A DNA stretch of 64,000 nt from contig NZ_JBHZGO010000085.1 of assembly GCF_042747725.1 (NCBI RefSeq), positions 1 to 64,000 on the forward strand. Direction: 5' to 3'. The position numbers and the translations under genes are program-made. The notes under the pieces were generated by a model, which was not told where the DNA came from, made no database searches, and saw nothing but the letters and a program-made list of their open reading frames with translations. This DNA is from FACHB-T130 sp042747725. Lineage in GTDB: Bacteria; Cyanobacteriota; Cyanobacteriia; Cyanobacteriales; FACHB-T130. This document shows positions 11,143-19,711 of the stretch, piece by piece; the stretch's first letter is position 1; each line of letters starts with the position of its first letter.

Positions 11143-12705
11143 TTACGGCTGTTTGCGCTTGCGGATAGCACCAGCACCAACAGCACCAAACGCCAATAGA
11201 GCGATCGCACTCGAAGGTTCGGGGACGTGTTTAACAGTCACATCAAAAGAACTGAAAGCAAACCCACCATCGCCATCAGAGACTCTCAAGCCAACGGTAT
11301 AAGTCCCGCGATCGCTAAAAGCCCACTGCCCCGCCGTGCCGGTGAAGTCGTCAAAAACGCCATCATTATTGATGTCCCAATCAAAGCTGAGCAGATCCTG
11401 GATGCCCGGATCGGTTGCGGTAGCAGCAAAATCAAACTTCTGGTTTTCTAAAACCGTGAGTGCCGAAGTGATGCTAGTAATTGTGGGGGCAACGTTCTCA
11501 ACCGTCACGTTAAAAGCACCGTAAGCATACCCGCCATCGCCATCTGAGACTTGCAGCCCGATGGGATGGAAACCTTCATCGGCAAAGGAAGATTGCCCGT
11601 TGGAGCCAGTGAAGTTATCAAACAAACTGTTGTTATCTAAGTCCCAATTGTAGGTCAGAACATCATAGATTCCCGGATCGGTTGCGGTGCCATTAAAATT
11701 AAAGCGATCGCCTTCTTTAATGGTTAAATTTGGGGTCAGGTTAGTGATGGTGGGGGCAACATTTAGAACCGTCAGCGTTCGAGTGACGGGCGGACTATTC
11801 TCACCTCTACTATCCTGTGCTTGCGCCGTTAAGGTAAAGCTTCCCTCATCTGCATAAGTCCCTAGTGGCACGGACAATGCACGGATTCCTAAAGTATTGG
11901 GATCGGTACCAACGACATTGCCATTCAGCAAGAAGGCGATCGAGTCGGGATCGGGATCGGTGGCATACAATATCGGCGATACCGATTGACCCTCATAAAT
12001 CGTGTAATTGTCGAAATTCAGAGTCGGCGCGATGTTTGGTGGTGGTGGTGGCGGTGGCGGTGGCGGTGGCGGCGGTGGTGGTGGCGGTGGCGGTGGTGGC
12101 GGTGGTGGTTCTAGCGGCTTCACCGGGTCGGCTGTGGTGCCGCTATCCGTATCGGCGATAAATCGCATTGTCCCGTTAAATCCGCCGTTCCAGGACATCG
12201 AAAGCGCCCCAAATAAGTCGCCTTTTGAAATGTCAATCGGGACTGAGTAGGCATAGGCAGTGGGAGATTGCCCTGATAGTACCTGGAATTCCCAACCCTC
12301 AGCTGACCCAGGCGTATTTTGGGAACCATTTAGATAAGGATAAGTATCAAAAACGGCATTTCCAGGAATCGCATTGATTAGCAGCGAGGCAATGGGGCTG
12401 ACGCCGGAGTGGCTAAATCTCCAGCCGTATGCACCATAGTCTGGATCGTAACCGTATGTATTACCCGCTTGGGTGAGCGACCAGCCACTCCCAAATGCTC
12501 CTCCCGAAATAGAATCTGTGACCCCCCAAGTTGCCGTTTGCGAGGTTCCATCAAGGAAACCAACTGTAATCTGCATCCCACTCATCATGTTTCCGGAAGT
12601 TGCATAACCGGAGAGAGTGGTTGCCCTAGAGGGTGCGGCTGTTCCCAAGGCGATAAAGGTGGTCGCGATACCGGCTGATAGATATTTCCACAAAGAGGTA
12701 GTCAT
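11143..12705 (-). CDS. PEP-CTERM protein with polyproline linker and PKD-like repeats
   Basis: This 520-residue surface protein has a signal peptide (to about residue 28, APSRA) and an N-terminal globular domain to about residue 190. A run of 24 consecutive prolines (about 200-224) follows. Then come three tandem PKD/Ig-like modules, each introduced by N(I/V)APT and containing DGDGG or DPG(I)xD turns, such as FDWDINNDGVFDDFTG and LQVSDGDGGYAY. It ends in a sorting signal (VPEPSSAIALLAFGAVGAG then AIRKRKQP). The domains suggest an extracellular or matrix protein with Ca2+-binding or adhesive modules on a stiff proline stalk. Substrate and function are unknown. Confidence 0.85.
   Translation of the reverse strand: MTTSLWKYLSAGIATTFIALGTAAPSRATTLSGYATSGNMMSGMQITVGFLDGTSQTATWGVTDSISGGAFGSGWSLTQAGNTYGYDPDYGAYGWRFSHSGVSPIASLLINAIPGNAVFDTYPYLNGSQNTPGSAEGWEFQVLSGQSPTAYAYSVPIDISKGDLFGALSMSWNGGFNGTMRFIADTDSGTTADPVKPLEPPPPPPPPPPPPPPPPPPPPPPPPNIAPTLNFDNYTIYEGQSVSPILYATDPDPDSIAFLLNGNVVGTDPNTLGIRALSVPLGTYADEGSFTLTAQAQDSRGENSPPVTRTLTVLNVAPTITNLTPNLTIKEGDRFNFNGTATDPGIYDVLTYNWDLDNNSLFDNFTGSNGQSSFADEGFHPIGLQVSDGDGGYAYGAFNVTVENVAPTITSITSALTVLENQKFDFAATATDPGIQDLLSFDWDINNDGVFDDFTGTAGQWAFSDRGTYTVGLRVSDGDGGFAFSSFDVTVKHVPEPSSAIALLAFGAVGAGAIRKRKQP
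12037..12108. repeat. 24-unit proline-codon (TGG/CGG) triplet tract
   Basis: There are 24 consecutive triplets of TGG or CGG on the + strand, which read CCA or CCG (proline) in the PEP-CTERM gene. Mixed codons show it is not a pure microsatellite, but such tracts can change length by slippage in steps of one residue. Confidence 0.9.
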
Positions 12706-13101
12706 TGAACCGGCTCATCCTCAAGAGTAGATATTTTAATGCTGCAACGGGTTTTCTCGATGCCCTAATCAATCGACTTCTGAAAAGCTCTTTTTTTTGT
12801 GAAAAAAGAGTTTTAAATGCTGGAGTGATTCTCTTTTTATTGTTAACGACAATCGATAAATTTCCTATCCACCCACAGCAGTAAAAACAGCCAATCTGTT
12901 TAAATTTAACTTTAGAGAGAGGATTAATTAACACGGCAAATCAGACCAATTCGCCCTAAGTTTGCATGAAAACTTAGTTCGCTCTTAGGAGACAGGAGAG
13001 CATAAAAGCCTGAGAGCAGAACCCGATTTATTTTAGTTTTAAGAAATAAAAATAGGATTAAAAATTTGGTGATGGCTTTGATAGGATGGGTGCGATCGCT
13101 A
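12706..13101. other. intergenic region between minE and the PEP-CTERM gene
   Basis: About 400 bases. An A/T hairpin (CTCTTTTTT paired with AAAAAAGAG, near 12787-12809) lies between the minE stop and the start of the next minus-strand gene. It may act as a weak terminator, or simply be AT-rich sequence. Short open frames here are not protein-like. Confidence 0.4.
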
Positions 13102-13389
13102 CTATGTATCCGCAGCCTCCGCGTCTGCTTTGACCCGCCGGATGGGCAAATTGGCAATCAATGCCGTTGCCCGTTGGTTACTTTCTAAAGAAAACTCCAA
13201 CCCCTCCACCTCAATTTCGACATAGCGAGAGACGACTTCCAGGATTTCCTTCCGCATTGACTCTACCATCTCTGGCGTTAGGTCAGCCCGATCGTGGGCA
13301 ATTACCAATTGCAGGCGGCGCTTGACTTCCGCGCGGCTGTTGTCAGCACTAATGCGAGGAAAAAGTCGTTCTAAAAGTTCGCTAATCAT
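13102..13389 (-). CDS. minE: cell division topological specificity factor MinE
   Basis: MinE drives MinD off the membrane and so restricts the MinCD division inhibitor to the poles. The 95-residue product has the N-terminal amphipathic and MinD-binding part (MISELLERLFPR), the region AEVKRRLQLVIAHDRADLTP that stimulates MinD ATPase, and the C-terminal dimerisation domain (ILEVVSRYVEIE). It follows minD by 20 bases in the same direction, the usual minC-minD-minE order. Confidence 0.95.
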   Translation of the reverse strand: MISELLERLFPRISADNSRAEVKRRLQLVIAHDRADLTPEMVESMRKEILEVVSRYVEIEVEGLEFSLESNQRATALIANLPIRRVKADAEAADT

Positions 13390-13409
13390 GGATCGGGCAG
13401 ATGTGAAGG

Positions 13410-14216
13410 TTAGATAATCTTAGACCACAATAATTTTCGGATGCGAGAAAAGAAGTTGTCATTACCAGCATCCAAATCAAGAAACTCAATCGGCTCCCCT
13501 TCTAGGCGGCGAGCAATGTTGTAAAATGCCGTTCCCGGTAGGGTGGGATTTTCAGCCAGTACCAGAGGTTCGCCCCGGTTGGTGGAGACAATCACCCGCT
13601 CATCGTCAGGAATCACACCAATTAAGGGAATGGCGAGAAGTTCCTGCACATCTTCTACCGACATCATGTCATTGGCTTGCACCATTGCCGGTCGAATGCG
13701 GTTGACGATCAGGTGGGCACGCTTAATGTTTTGTGCTTCCAGTAAGCCTACAACCCGGTCAGCATCGCGCACGGCGGCAATTTCTGGCGTTGTCACAATC
13801 AAGGCTTCCTGGGCGGCAGCGATCGCATTCTTGAAGCCCGTCTCAATCCCCGCTGGACTGTCAATCAAGACGTATTCGTACTTGGCAGCTAATTCATTAA
13901 CCAGCTGTTTCATCTGATCTGGGGTGATTGACTCCTTGGTTCGGGTTTGGGCAGCGGGTAATAACACCAGTCCCGGCTGCCGCTTATCTTTCACCAACGC
14001 TTGATCTAAGCGACATTCGCCTGCCAGGACTTCAACCGCCGTGTAGACAATCCGATTTTCTAGCCCCAGCAGCAAATCCAAATTTCTCAAGCCAAAATCC
14101 GCATCGACTAGAGCAACTTGACGCCCCGCCCTAGCTAAAGCCATGCCTAAATTTGCCGTTACGGTGGTTTTTCCCACCCCTCCTTTGCCGGAGGAAATCA
14201 CAATAATGCGACTCAT
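13410..14216 (-). CDS. minD: septum site-determining ATPase MinD
   Basis: MinD is a membrane-binding ATPase that recruits MinC and oscillates under MinE control to place the division ring. The 268-residue protein has the deviant Walker A motif KGGVGKT at residues 11-17, the switch region VDADFGLRNLDLLLG, and LIDSPAGIETGF. Its C-terminal amphipathic membrane-targeting helix (FFSRIRKLLWSKII) is intact. Confidence 0.97.
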   Translation of the reverse strand: MSRIIVISSGKGGVGKTTVTANLGMALARAGRQVALVDADFGLRNLDLLLGLENRIVYTAVEVLAGECRLDQALVKDKRQPGLVLLPAAQTRTKESITPDQMKQLVNELAAKYEYVLIDSPAGIETGFKNAIAAAQEALIVTTPEIAAVRDADRVVGLLEAQNIKRAHLIVNRIRPAMVQANDMMSVEDVQELLAIPLIGVIPDDERVIVSTNRGEPLVLAENPTLPGTAFYNIARRLEGEPIEFLDLDAGNDNFFSRIRKLLWSKII

Positions 14217-14514
14217 GTTGAAAAGTTCTTAGCTTCGTTTTAGTGCGTGAATGTATAGGGGCGAGTTTAATCGAATTGTCTATTCTCCCACAGCTATGCC
14301 TAGTAAATTCGCCCTTGAGAGAGTTTTGATTCTGGCATTTTAAATTAGGTCAATCAATTATTTTTGATTTTTTGAGTTTTGAGTTCAGTATATACTTACT
14401 CCTCAAAAATAATAACTCCTTAACTTAAAACTAGCGCAAAACTCAGGGCAAACACAGAGAAGATACCATCCCTACAACCCCTACAGAACTTATCACTCCC
14501 CGCTTATTGCCTCT

Positions 14515-15315
14515 TTAACGTCCAACCCCCATCGATAAAGACTGGGTTTTAGAAAAATCAGTCGTTCTAGCGATCCGAATCCCTTCCGGCGTTACGTAGG
14601 CAACCTCCGGATAGAATTGAGCGGGTGGATTTTCCGGTGCCCTCGCCAGATAATCGGCGATTCGCAGTTGGGTTGGTTCCATCTGTAGCGCCATAATTAA
14701 ACACTCTTGATTGCCCTCGGCACCAGCATGAGCAATCCCGCGCAGACGCCCCCACACTAAGATATCGCCCGATGCGATAATGCTGCCGCCCGGATTCACT
14801 TCTCCCAGGATAATCACAGTACCGGGATGACGAATTTCCACTCCCGAACGCACAGTCGTTTGCAGATATAGGGGTTCTGCTAATAAAGTCGTTGGCGGTG
14901 AAGGCTTTTGATTGAGGGGAGAAACCGGGGGTGCCTGTTCCACCGAGTAACCGGCAGCGGCGGCAGCAACAGCGGTTTGACGGCGACTGGTGTAGACACG
15001 CACCAGTTGTAGCCGATCTTCGGCAAGGGCATCTGCGATCGCTTGTAGCTGGCGTCCATCTAACAGGCGATCTTTTGCCACCAAATGCACCTCTGTATTC
15101 GGCTGCCAGAAGCGTTCACCGGCATTCAGGCGCTGCTTCAGCTGTTGCCAAAGGTCAGACCAGCTAGCCGTGGCGGGTGTCTCCGCTTCTGGGGGCAAAA
15201 TTAATGTCAGCCACCTCTGGTCGCTTTTGATGCGGACTTGTTCGTGGCAATTTACTTCCCCTGTATTTTCGGGAACAACTGAAACAGCTATTGGAACGGA
15301 CGAATCAGAAGTCAT
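14515..15315 (-). CDS. minC: septum site-determining protein MinC
   Basis: MinC is the FtsZ antagonist of the Min system. The 266-residue protein has a divergent N-terminal part (about 1-150) and a recognisable C-terminal beta-helix domain (about 155-250): VRSGVEIRHPGTVIILGEV, GGSIIASGDILVWGRLRG and IAHAGAEGN, which bind MinD and dimerise. It is upstream of minD with a 298-base gap, longer than usual, in which I see no gene, so minD may have its own promoter. The N-terminal 30 residues are not conserved-looking and the start could be further downstream. Confidence 0.93.
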   Translation of the reverse strand: MTSDSSVPIAVSVVPENTGEVNCHEQVRIKSDQRWLTLILPPEAETPATASWSDLWQQLKQRLNAGERFWQPNTEVHLVAKDRLLDGRQLQAIADALAEDRLQLVRVYTSRRQTAVAAAAAGYSVEQAPPVSPLNQKPSPPTTLLAEPLYLQTTVRSGVEIRHPGTVIILGEVNPGGSIIASGDILVWGRLRGIAHAGAEGNQECLIMALQMEPTQLRIADYLARAPENPPAQFYPEVAYVTPEGIRIARTTDFSKTQSLSMGVGR

Positions 15316-15500
15316 GGACGAAAAGCCTGACCTGGGCGGATTGACTAATTATCCATGATATAGGCAAGCGGCAATCGAAGTTTGTAGGGGTACCCACAAG
15401 GAGTGCCCAGATTCTGGAGTCAACAGATCCCTCAAATCCTCCTAACCTCGCGATGAATTGCAAGGCTAAAACCTTTTTTTGCTCTTATCCCCTTTTTAAG

Positions 15501-15731
15501 GCTACCGCGTACACACATCTTTAGTTAAGTGGCAAAACATTGATTGATCCCCCTTGCATCCCCCGATAAATTGGGGGACTTTGACTTGATTTCCCTCTTA
15601 AAAAGGGGGATTTTAACTTGATTTCCCTCTTAAAAAGGGGGACTTTGACTTGATTTCCCCCCTTTTTAAGGGGGGTAGGGGGGATCAAAACGGGACTGGC
15701 AAGTTCAAGAAACTTGTGTGTACACGGTAGC
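15501..15731. mobile_element. inverted-repeat element with GCTACCGNGTACACAC ends
   Basis: About 231 bp, bounded by GCTACCGCGTACACAC (15501-15516) and its inverted copy GTGTGTACACGGTAGC (to 15731). The pairing extends outward into tcccctttttaag and cttttaaggggga. The inside is a series of palindromic C/G-runs with the unit gacttgatttccctcttaaa repeated three times. A related element is at 38758-38968. It has no coding capacity and lies between minC and the sugar-acid kinase gene. Confidence 0.65.
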
Positions 15732-15817
15732 TTTTAAGGGGGATCTCCAAGGATTACAGCGCTAACCGAATATTGGTTGCAACCAGCACTTTTTCCAACG
15801 CTACTAACCCAACGCTA

Positions 15818-17134
15818 CTAACTTAGACGCCGATAAACTGTGGCTAACCCATCCGCATCTCCTACATTGCCGGGAAACAGAACAACAGGCAAATTTGGAA
15901 ACTGAGGATGATTGTCTGGAGTCCGTACCATCGAACATCCGGGCAAAATTTGACCTAATAACCGCGCTGAGGTTAACGCCAAACCTGTACTCAACACATC
16001 ATTAGAAGTAATGCCGCCTTTGCTGATGAGAAACCCAATATTTGCAGGTAAACCCAGTACGATATCCATCAATAATGCAGAAACATCTTCCCCAAACAGT
16101 AACCGCGTTTGCACATCCTTAAAAGTAAGTTCTTTGCGGCTAGTGTAAACTACGGGCGTTTTCCCCGAATTGTGCGCTGCATGAACCTTTTCTAGAGTTT
16201 CATTCAGGAGACTTTCTAACGCAGTCACAGAATCATCGAGTAAACGTTCAATCTCTACTTCAATGCCAACCGTACCCGGTTCTTTTAGCAGTTGTTCTAG
16301 CTGTTGTGTCGTCTTTTTGACATGAGAACCGACAATCACTGCACCGGGTTTGCCTTCCCGCACATATTGCGCCATATCGTCTGCCGCTACGGGTTGCGGA
16401 GGTAAAGCAGCTAAGGCAGTTAAGATACTGGCAGCACTGCGAAATAGGAAGCGTTTTCCCTGACTTGCTGCTGCTAGAATATCCTCTGCAAAACGGTTTA
16501 AATCTGCCTGAATTTCCCCATCTACGACGCCGCACTGATTGCCAGTGAAATTCATCAGGCGTTGCAAACTCCCAGCGCGAATATCTGCCAGTAAAAATCG
16601 TTCTACCTTGTTAGCGGGAATTTTACCTTTTGTCTTCTCTTCCACATAATCAGGCAAATAACTATGCTTGTAGCCAAAAACAGAATCGCGGGCAAACTCA
16701 GTTTCATGAACGGGTGTAGGAACGCCGTCAATTATCAGATAATGTACGCTATCGCGGGTCACTCGTCCCCCCTCGAAGAAGGCAGGAACCAGAAAATGGG
16801 CATCAAAGGAACCCAATTCTTCTGCAATAACATCGGTTTCGACTGGGTAATGTCCGCGCAGGGTGGAGTCAGAACGACTGACAATTAGAAAATCATGGAT
16901 GTTTGATTGGCTAATGGCTTCCTTCAAGTTATGACAAGCTTCTCTAGTAACCTTTGCCGCTTCCTCTGGAGTCAGCGCCCTGGTATTCGTCAGCACAAAG
17001 AAAATCGGTGATTCATCTGCTAAGCCCAACCGCAAGGTATCTACATCCCAGCGCGTCAGCAGCAGGCAGCCGTGAACCGTCTGAGAACCAGTAGGGTCAT
17101 CATCAAGGACAATAATTTTTGGTTTGGTTGTCAT
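15818..17134 (-). CDS. four-carbon acid sugar kinase family protein (DUF1537-type)
   Basis: The 438-residue protein belongs to the family that phosphorylates four-carbon sugar acids (OtnK/DtnK-like). The N-terminal substrate domain has IVLDDDPTGSQTVHG (residues 8-22), TNTRALTPEEA and VSRSDSTLRGHYPVE. The C-terminal nucleotide-binding domain has FLISKGGITSNDVLSTGLAL and PDNHPQFPNLPVVLFPGNVGD, with the KGGITS loop typical of the family. No aldolase or transporter gene of the usual catabolic cluster is adjacent, so the substrate cannot be assigned. Confidence 0.85.
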   Translation of the reverse strand: MTTKPKIIVLDDDPTGSQTVHGCLLLTRWDVDTLRLGLADESPIFFVLTNTRALTPEEAAKVTREACHNLKEAISQSNIHDFLIVSRSDSTLRGHYPVETDVIAEELGSFDAHFLVPAFFEGGRVTRDSVHYLIIDGVPTPVHETEFARDSVFGYKHSYLPDYVEEKTKGKIPANKVERFLLADIRAGSLQRLMNFTGNQCGVVDGEIQADLNRFAEDILAAASQGKRFLFRSAASILTALAALPPQPVAADDMAQYVREGKPGAVIVGSHVKKTTQQLEQLLKEPGTVGIEVEIERLLDDSVTALESLLNETLEKVHAAHNSGKTPVVYTSRKELTFKDVQTRLLFGEDVSALLMDIVLGLPANIGFLISKGGITSNDVLSTGLALTSARLLGQILPGCSMVRTPDNHPQFPNLPVVLFPGNVGDADGLATVYRRLS

Positions 17135-17303
17135 GCTAAATCTCTAGCGAACCCTGGCGAGAAGCGGCGGCTATACAAACTAAACCTGCCATAGTTTACC
17201 CTTAAGTAAAGTGTAGGAGCAGGTTTTCAATCTAATTTGTTTAGCCCGCGCCCGCGGACTTTGTTTGTGTAGCCGCGAATTCTATTCGCCAGGTATATTG
17301 GTT

Positions 17304-17966
17304 TTAACGTTGATTCTGTAATTTTCTCATCTCTTCCTGTACGCTGACGCCAATCTGCAACGCTTCATTCAGGAGACGCCCATACTCACTCGCTTGACTA
17401 CTGACTTGCAACGCTTGCAACGCCTGCAAATTGGTGGCAAAAAGTTCTGGATTTGTGGCAATAATCTTCTGATTTTCCCGCATAATCCTTTCTACCCTCA
17501 AAGCATGAACCAAATCATCTCTAGCAATTTTTAGGGCTTCAACTAATTTTTCTCTATCAGTTAAATCTATCTTGTTAGACCTGGCTGCTTCTAGCTGCTG
17601 ATTAATATTTATTGCTTGAATGACCGCATTATATCTATCCACATCATCCAGCAAACCGCCTAAAGCAGCCAGTTTGTTTCTCGTTCGCCAAAACCAGCGC
17701 CCAAATCCCACACAAAGGGGTACTAAAATTAGCAATAATATCAGCAGAAGAATTGAGTAACCAAGTGTTGGAAGAATAATAAACGTATAAATAAACCCCA
17801 CTAAAATTGGAGTCAAAGCAAGAGATAGTAATATTTCCTGAAGTATAAAACTAAATCTAGTTTCTGATCGTAAGACTGAGGGTCGGAATACTTCATCTGT
17901 ATCCACTCCACTCAAATGTTTCAATTCTCCCTTCGTAATTTCCAAGCCCTGCAAATCTGGCTGCAC
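17304..17966 (-). CDS. conserved membrane protein, function unknown
   Basis: A 220-residue protein. Residues about 40-90 form two hydrophobic segments (LSLALTPILVGFIYTFIILP and YSILLLILLLILVPLCVGFG), followed by a basic FWRTRNK boundary and a long, probably coiled-coil cytoplasmic part with many Leu, Glu and Gln. I do not recognise a named family. It stands alone, 130-170 bases from its neighbours on the same strand. Confidence 0.65.
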   Translation of the reverse strand: MQPDLQGLEITKGELKHLSGVDTDEVFRPSVLRSETRFSFILQEILLSLALTPILVGFIYTFIILPTLGYSILLLILLLILVPLCVGFGRWFWRTRNKLAALGGLLDDVDRYNAVIQAININQQLEAARSNKIDLTDREKLVEALKIARDDLVHALRVERIMRENQKIIATNPELFATNLQALQALQVSSQASEYGRLLNEALQIGVSVQEEMRKLQNQR

Positions 17967-18106
17967 AGCTGGATGCTCCTGTAATATCTAACTGTCTAAT
18001 TATGATACTTTAAGAGAGGTTTTGCTGAAAGCGATCGCCTAAAATAGCGGTAAATTTACGGATAGCGAACTTAGCTTAATTTAAATAAATATTTTAACTA
18101 GCAGGC

Positions 18107-18616
18107 TTAACTAGCAGGCTGATTCCTCCGTTTAATCTCCCCTGGAAAATCTGGCACTAGCAAAGATTTGCTTAATTCTCCTTGCTGATTATAAAAGCTC
18201 ATTTTACCTTTAGCATCGCAAACCCAAACTTCTTGGGCACCTGCACCAAAGTACAAACCTTTTTTTTCTAGCATTTCTTCTATAGTATTGCTAGCAGATT
18301 TGACTTCTATACAAATCTCAGGAGCAATAGAGGCAACATCTTCATCTTCTATAATACTTAGTTTCGCATCTGAAGCCCAAACTACATCAGCAACTTTAAC
18401 TCCATTAGTTGTTTGAATTGCTAGTTCTGGAAACGCTAGTCCTGTTTCAATCAATGAATTCAATAGATTTTGAATAATTCCCTGATAAATATTATGCTTA
18501 GGCTTAGCAGGACTCATGACAATTTGTCCCCATTTATTTAATTCGACTTTAAATGGTAAATTTTGAAGATACTTGTTTTCGCAAACTTCTTGCCACTTCA
18601 TAAGTAATTGTCGCAA
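18107..18616 (-). CDS. Uma2-family (DUF820) restriction-endonuclease-fold protein
   Basis: The 169-residue product has the PD-(D/E)XK-like pattern of Uma2 proteins, which are greatly expanded in cyanobacteria: VKVADVVWASD (metal-binding Asp), then PEICIEVKSASNT (Glu-x-Lys) and GAQEVWVCDAKGKMSFY. The family's cellular role is not established, though it is often linked to mobile DNA. The start may be the internal MKWQEV. Confidence 0.8.
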   Translation of the reverse strand: MRQLLMKWQEVCENKYLQNLPFKVELNKWGQIVMSPAKPKHNIYQGIIQNLLNSLIETGLAFPELAIQTTNGVKVADVVWASDAKLSIIEDEDVASIAPEICIEVKSASNTIEEMLEKKGLYFGAGAQEVWVCDAKGKMSFYNQQGELSKSLLVPDFPGEIKRRNQPAS

Positions 18617-18762
18617 TTGTATACAATAAGTCTAGCGCTAAAAAATGCGATCGCTCTTTCCCAGATCCTTTCTTTCGGGCATCTGAACTAGGTGAATGAT
18701 GATAGCGATCGCCTCAATGAAAAACAGCAAAACAGTTCCTAAATTTTCTTATTTTTAGCTTC

Positions 18763-18981
18763 TCATCTGTTAGCAAAGAATTCATCGACTGTAATCCCTG
18801 CCTGTCGAATCAAGCTTCTAAGTAATCCTGGTGCTAATTCCCGATGGTTTGGGACTGATAAAGTTGGTCTTAATTCGTGCCACAATATCATGTGGCTTCC
18901 AGTTTGATGATCTAATACATAGCCAAATTTTTCAAAAATCTTGACAGCTTCTCTACCGGAGATATTTGATAAACGTCCCAT
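18763..18981 (-). CDS. hicA: HicA-type mRNA interferase toxin
   Basis: The 72-residue protein has the HicA double-stranded RNA-binding fold signature: SGREAVKIFEKFGY, then TGSHMILWH with the catalytic histidine at about residue 30, and SVPNHRELAPGLLRSLIRQAG in the C-terminus (listed in two parts: SVPNHRELAPG, LLRSLIRQAG). HicA toxins cleave mRNA when freed from HicB. The gene starts one base after the HicB stop, so the two are translationally coupled. Confidence 0.9.
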   Translation of the reverse strand: MGRLSNISGREAVKIFEKFGYVLDHQTGSHMILWHELRPTLSVPNHRELAPGLLRSLIRQAGITVDEFFANR

Positions 18982-19200
18982 TTATACGACAACTTCTCCG
19001 ATAAAGGATTGAGTTTCCTTGGCTACATAAGGCTTGCCATGCTTGGCTTGGACGTGAAGATAGCCTCTGATGGCATCTTTAATATTTTCAATTGCTTCGT
19101 CCAACGTTTTACCTTGGCTTACACATCCAAGAAGCTCAGGAACCTCTGCAACGTAACCTTGATATTCTGGATCGAATGTAAAAATAACTCGAAATTTCAT
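18982..19200 (-). CDS. hicB: HicB-type antitoxin
   Basis: The 72-residue HicB is a short form. It has the partially degraded RNase-H-like core: VIFTFDPEYQGYVAEVPELL, GCVSQGKTLDEAIENIKDAI and a C-terminal ETQSFIGEVVV. It lacks a clear added DNA-binding domain, as do many short cyanobacterial HicBs. It precedes hicA in the same operon and should neutralise the toxin. Confidence 0.9.
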   Translation of the reverse strand: MKFRVIFTFDPEYQGYVAEVPELLGCVSQGKTLDEAIENIKDAIRGYLHVQAKHGKPYVAKETQSFIGEVVV

Positions 19201-19245
19201 AGTTCTATTTATTGTTGTTTTTAGAAAAAATATTTTCTCAATTTA

Positions 19246-19353
19246 TCACAGGCGATCGCTCTTTTTCAATCCATTGTCTTCACGCATCTTTATAGCTTCT
19301 TCTAACTTGTGTTTGTTAGTTTCCGCTTTCTGCTGTCGCTCAAATTCAGGTTG
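19246..19353 (-). pseudogene. C-terminal fragment of a small charged protein
   Basis: After an in-frame TAG (19354-19356), the minus strand reads about 35 protein-like residues, QPEFERQQKAETNKHKLEEA then IKMREDNGLKKSDRL, and a TGA. It lies between hicB and a small ribbon-helix-helix-like gene, without a start codon of its own. It may be the tail of a lost toxin or antitoxin partner gene. Weak evidence. Confidence 0.35.
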
Positions 19354-19377
19354 CTAGCGTGGGTTGGTAGTTGCAGT

Positions 19378-19620
19378 TTATTGCGGTGAAATACCAACAA
19401 TCTTAGTATCTAGCTTTTCATCTTTATCGGCAATCCAGATACTCTTACTCTCTTCCTCAGCCTTTACTGCTATCTCCATTAAAGTAATCGCCTTAAGAAG
19501 TACATTAGCTACAGCTTTGTCTTTTTTGTTTCCACTTATCTTTTGAGCCAGCGTTTCCAAAGTTTGATAAAGTTCGGTTGACACATCTAAACTTAGCTGA
19601 ATCTTTTCCTGTACAGACAA
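19378..19620 (-). CDS. small ribbon-helix-helix-like protein, possible antitoxin
   Basis: The 80-residue protein begins MSVQEKIQLSLDVSTELYQT and continues LETLAQKISGNKKDKAVANV, resembling CopG/RHH DNA-binding antitoxin-like proteins of cyanobacteria, with a conserved tail (EESKSIWIADKDEKLDTKI). It sits beside hicBA, but no partner toxin is intact. The short KKDKAVAN stretch may be a local insertion. Confidence 0.6.
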   Translation of the reverse strand: MSVQEKIQLSLDVSTELYQTLETLAQKISGNKKDKAVANVLLKAITLMEIAVKAEEESKSIWIADKDEKLDTKIVGISPQ

Positions 19621-19667
19621 GACATTTTCTTACCTCGTTATGTTCTGGTTGTGAAAACTGATATGCA

Positions 19668-19698
19668 CCCCCGCCTACTGGTAAAACATAGGCAGGGG
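19668..19698 (-). terminator. stem-loop downstream of the phosphoketolase-like gene
   Basis: On the minus strand, CCCC-T-GCCTA pairs with TAGGC-GGGG around an 11-nt loop, starting about 14 bases after the stop codon at 19712. No T-run follows directly, so it may be a processing or weak termination hairpin. Confidence 0.45.
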
Positions 19699-19711
19699 CA
19701 TCACTTCCAGC

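Noticed and set aside
11865..12250. Poly-Gly and Val-rich plus-strand frames
   Set aside because: They are translations of the complement of the polyproline codon tract in the PEP-CTERM gene.
12626..13157. Two minus-strand open frames (102 and 77 codons) around the minE 3' end
   Set aside because: They overlap minE or the PEP-CTERM gene start in another frame and have no protein-like features.
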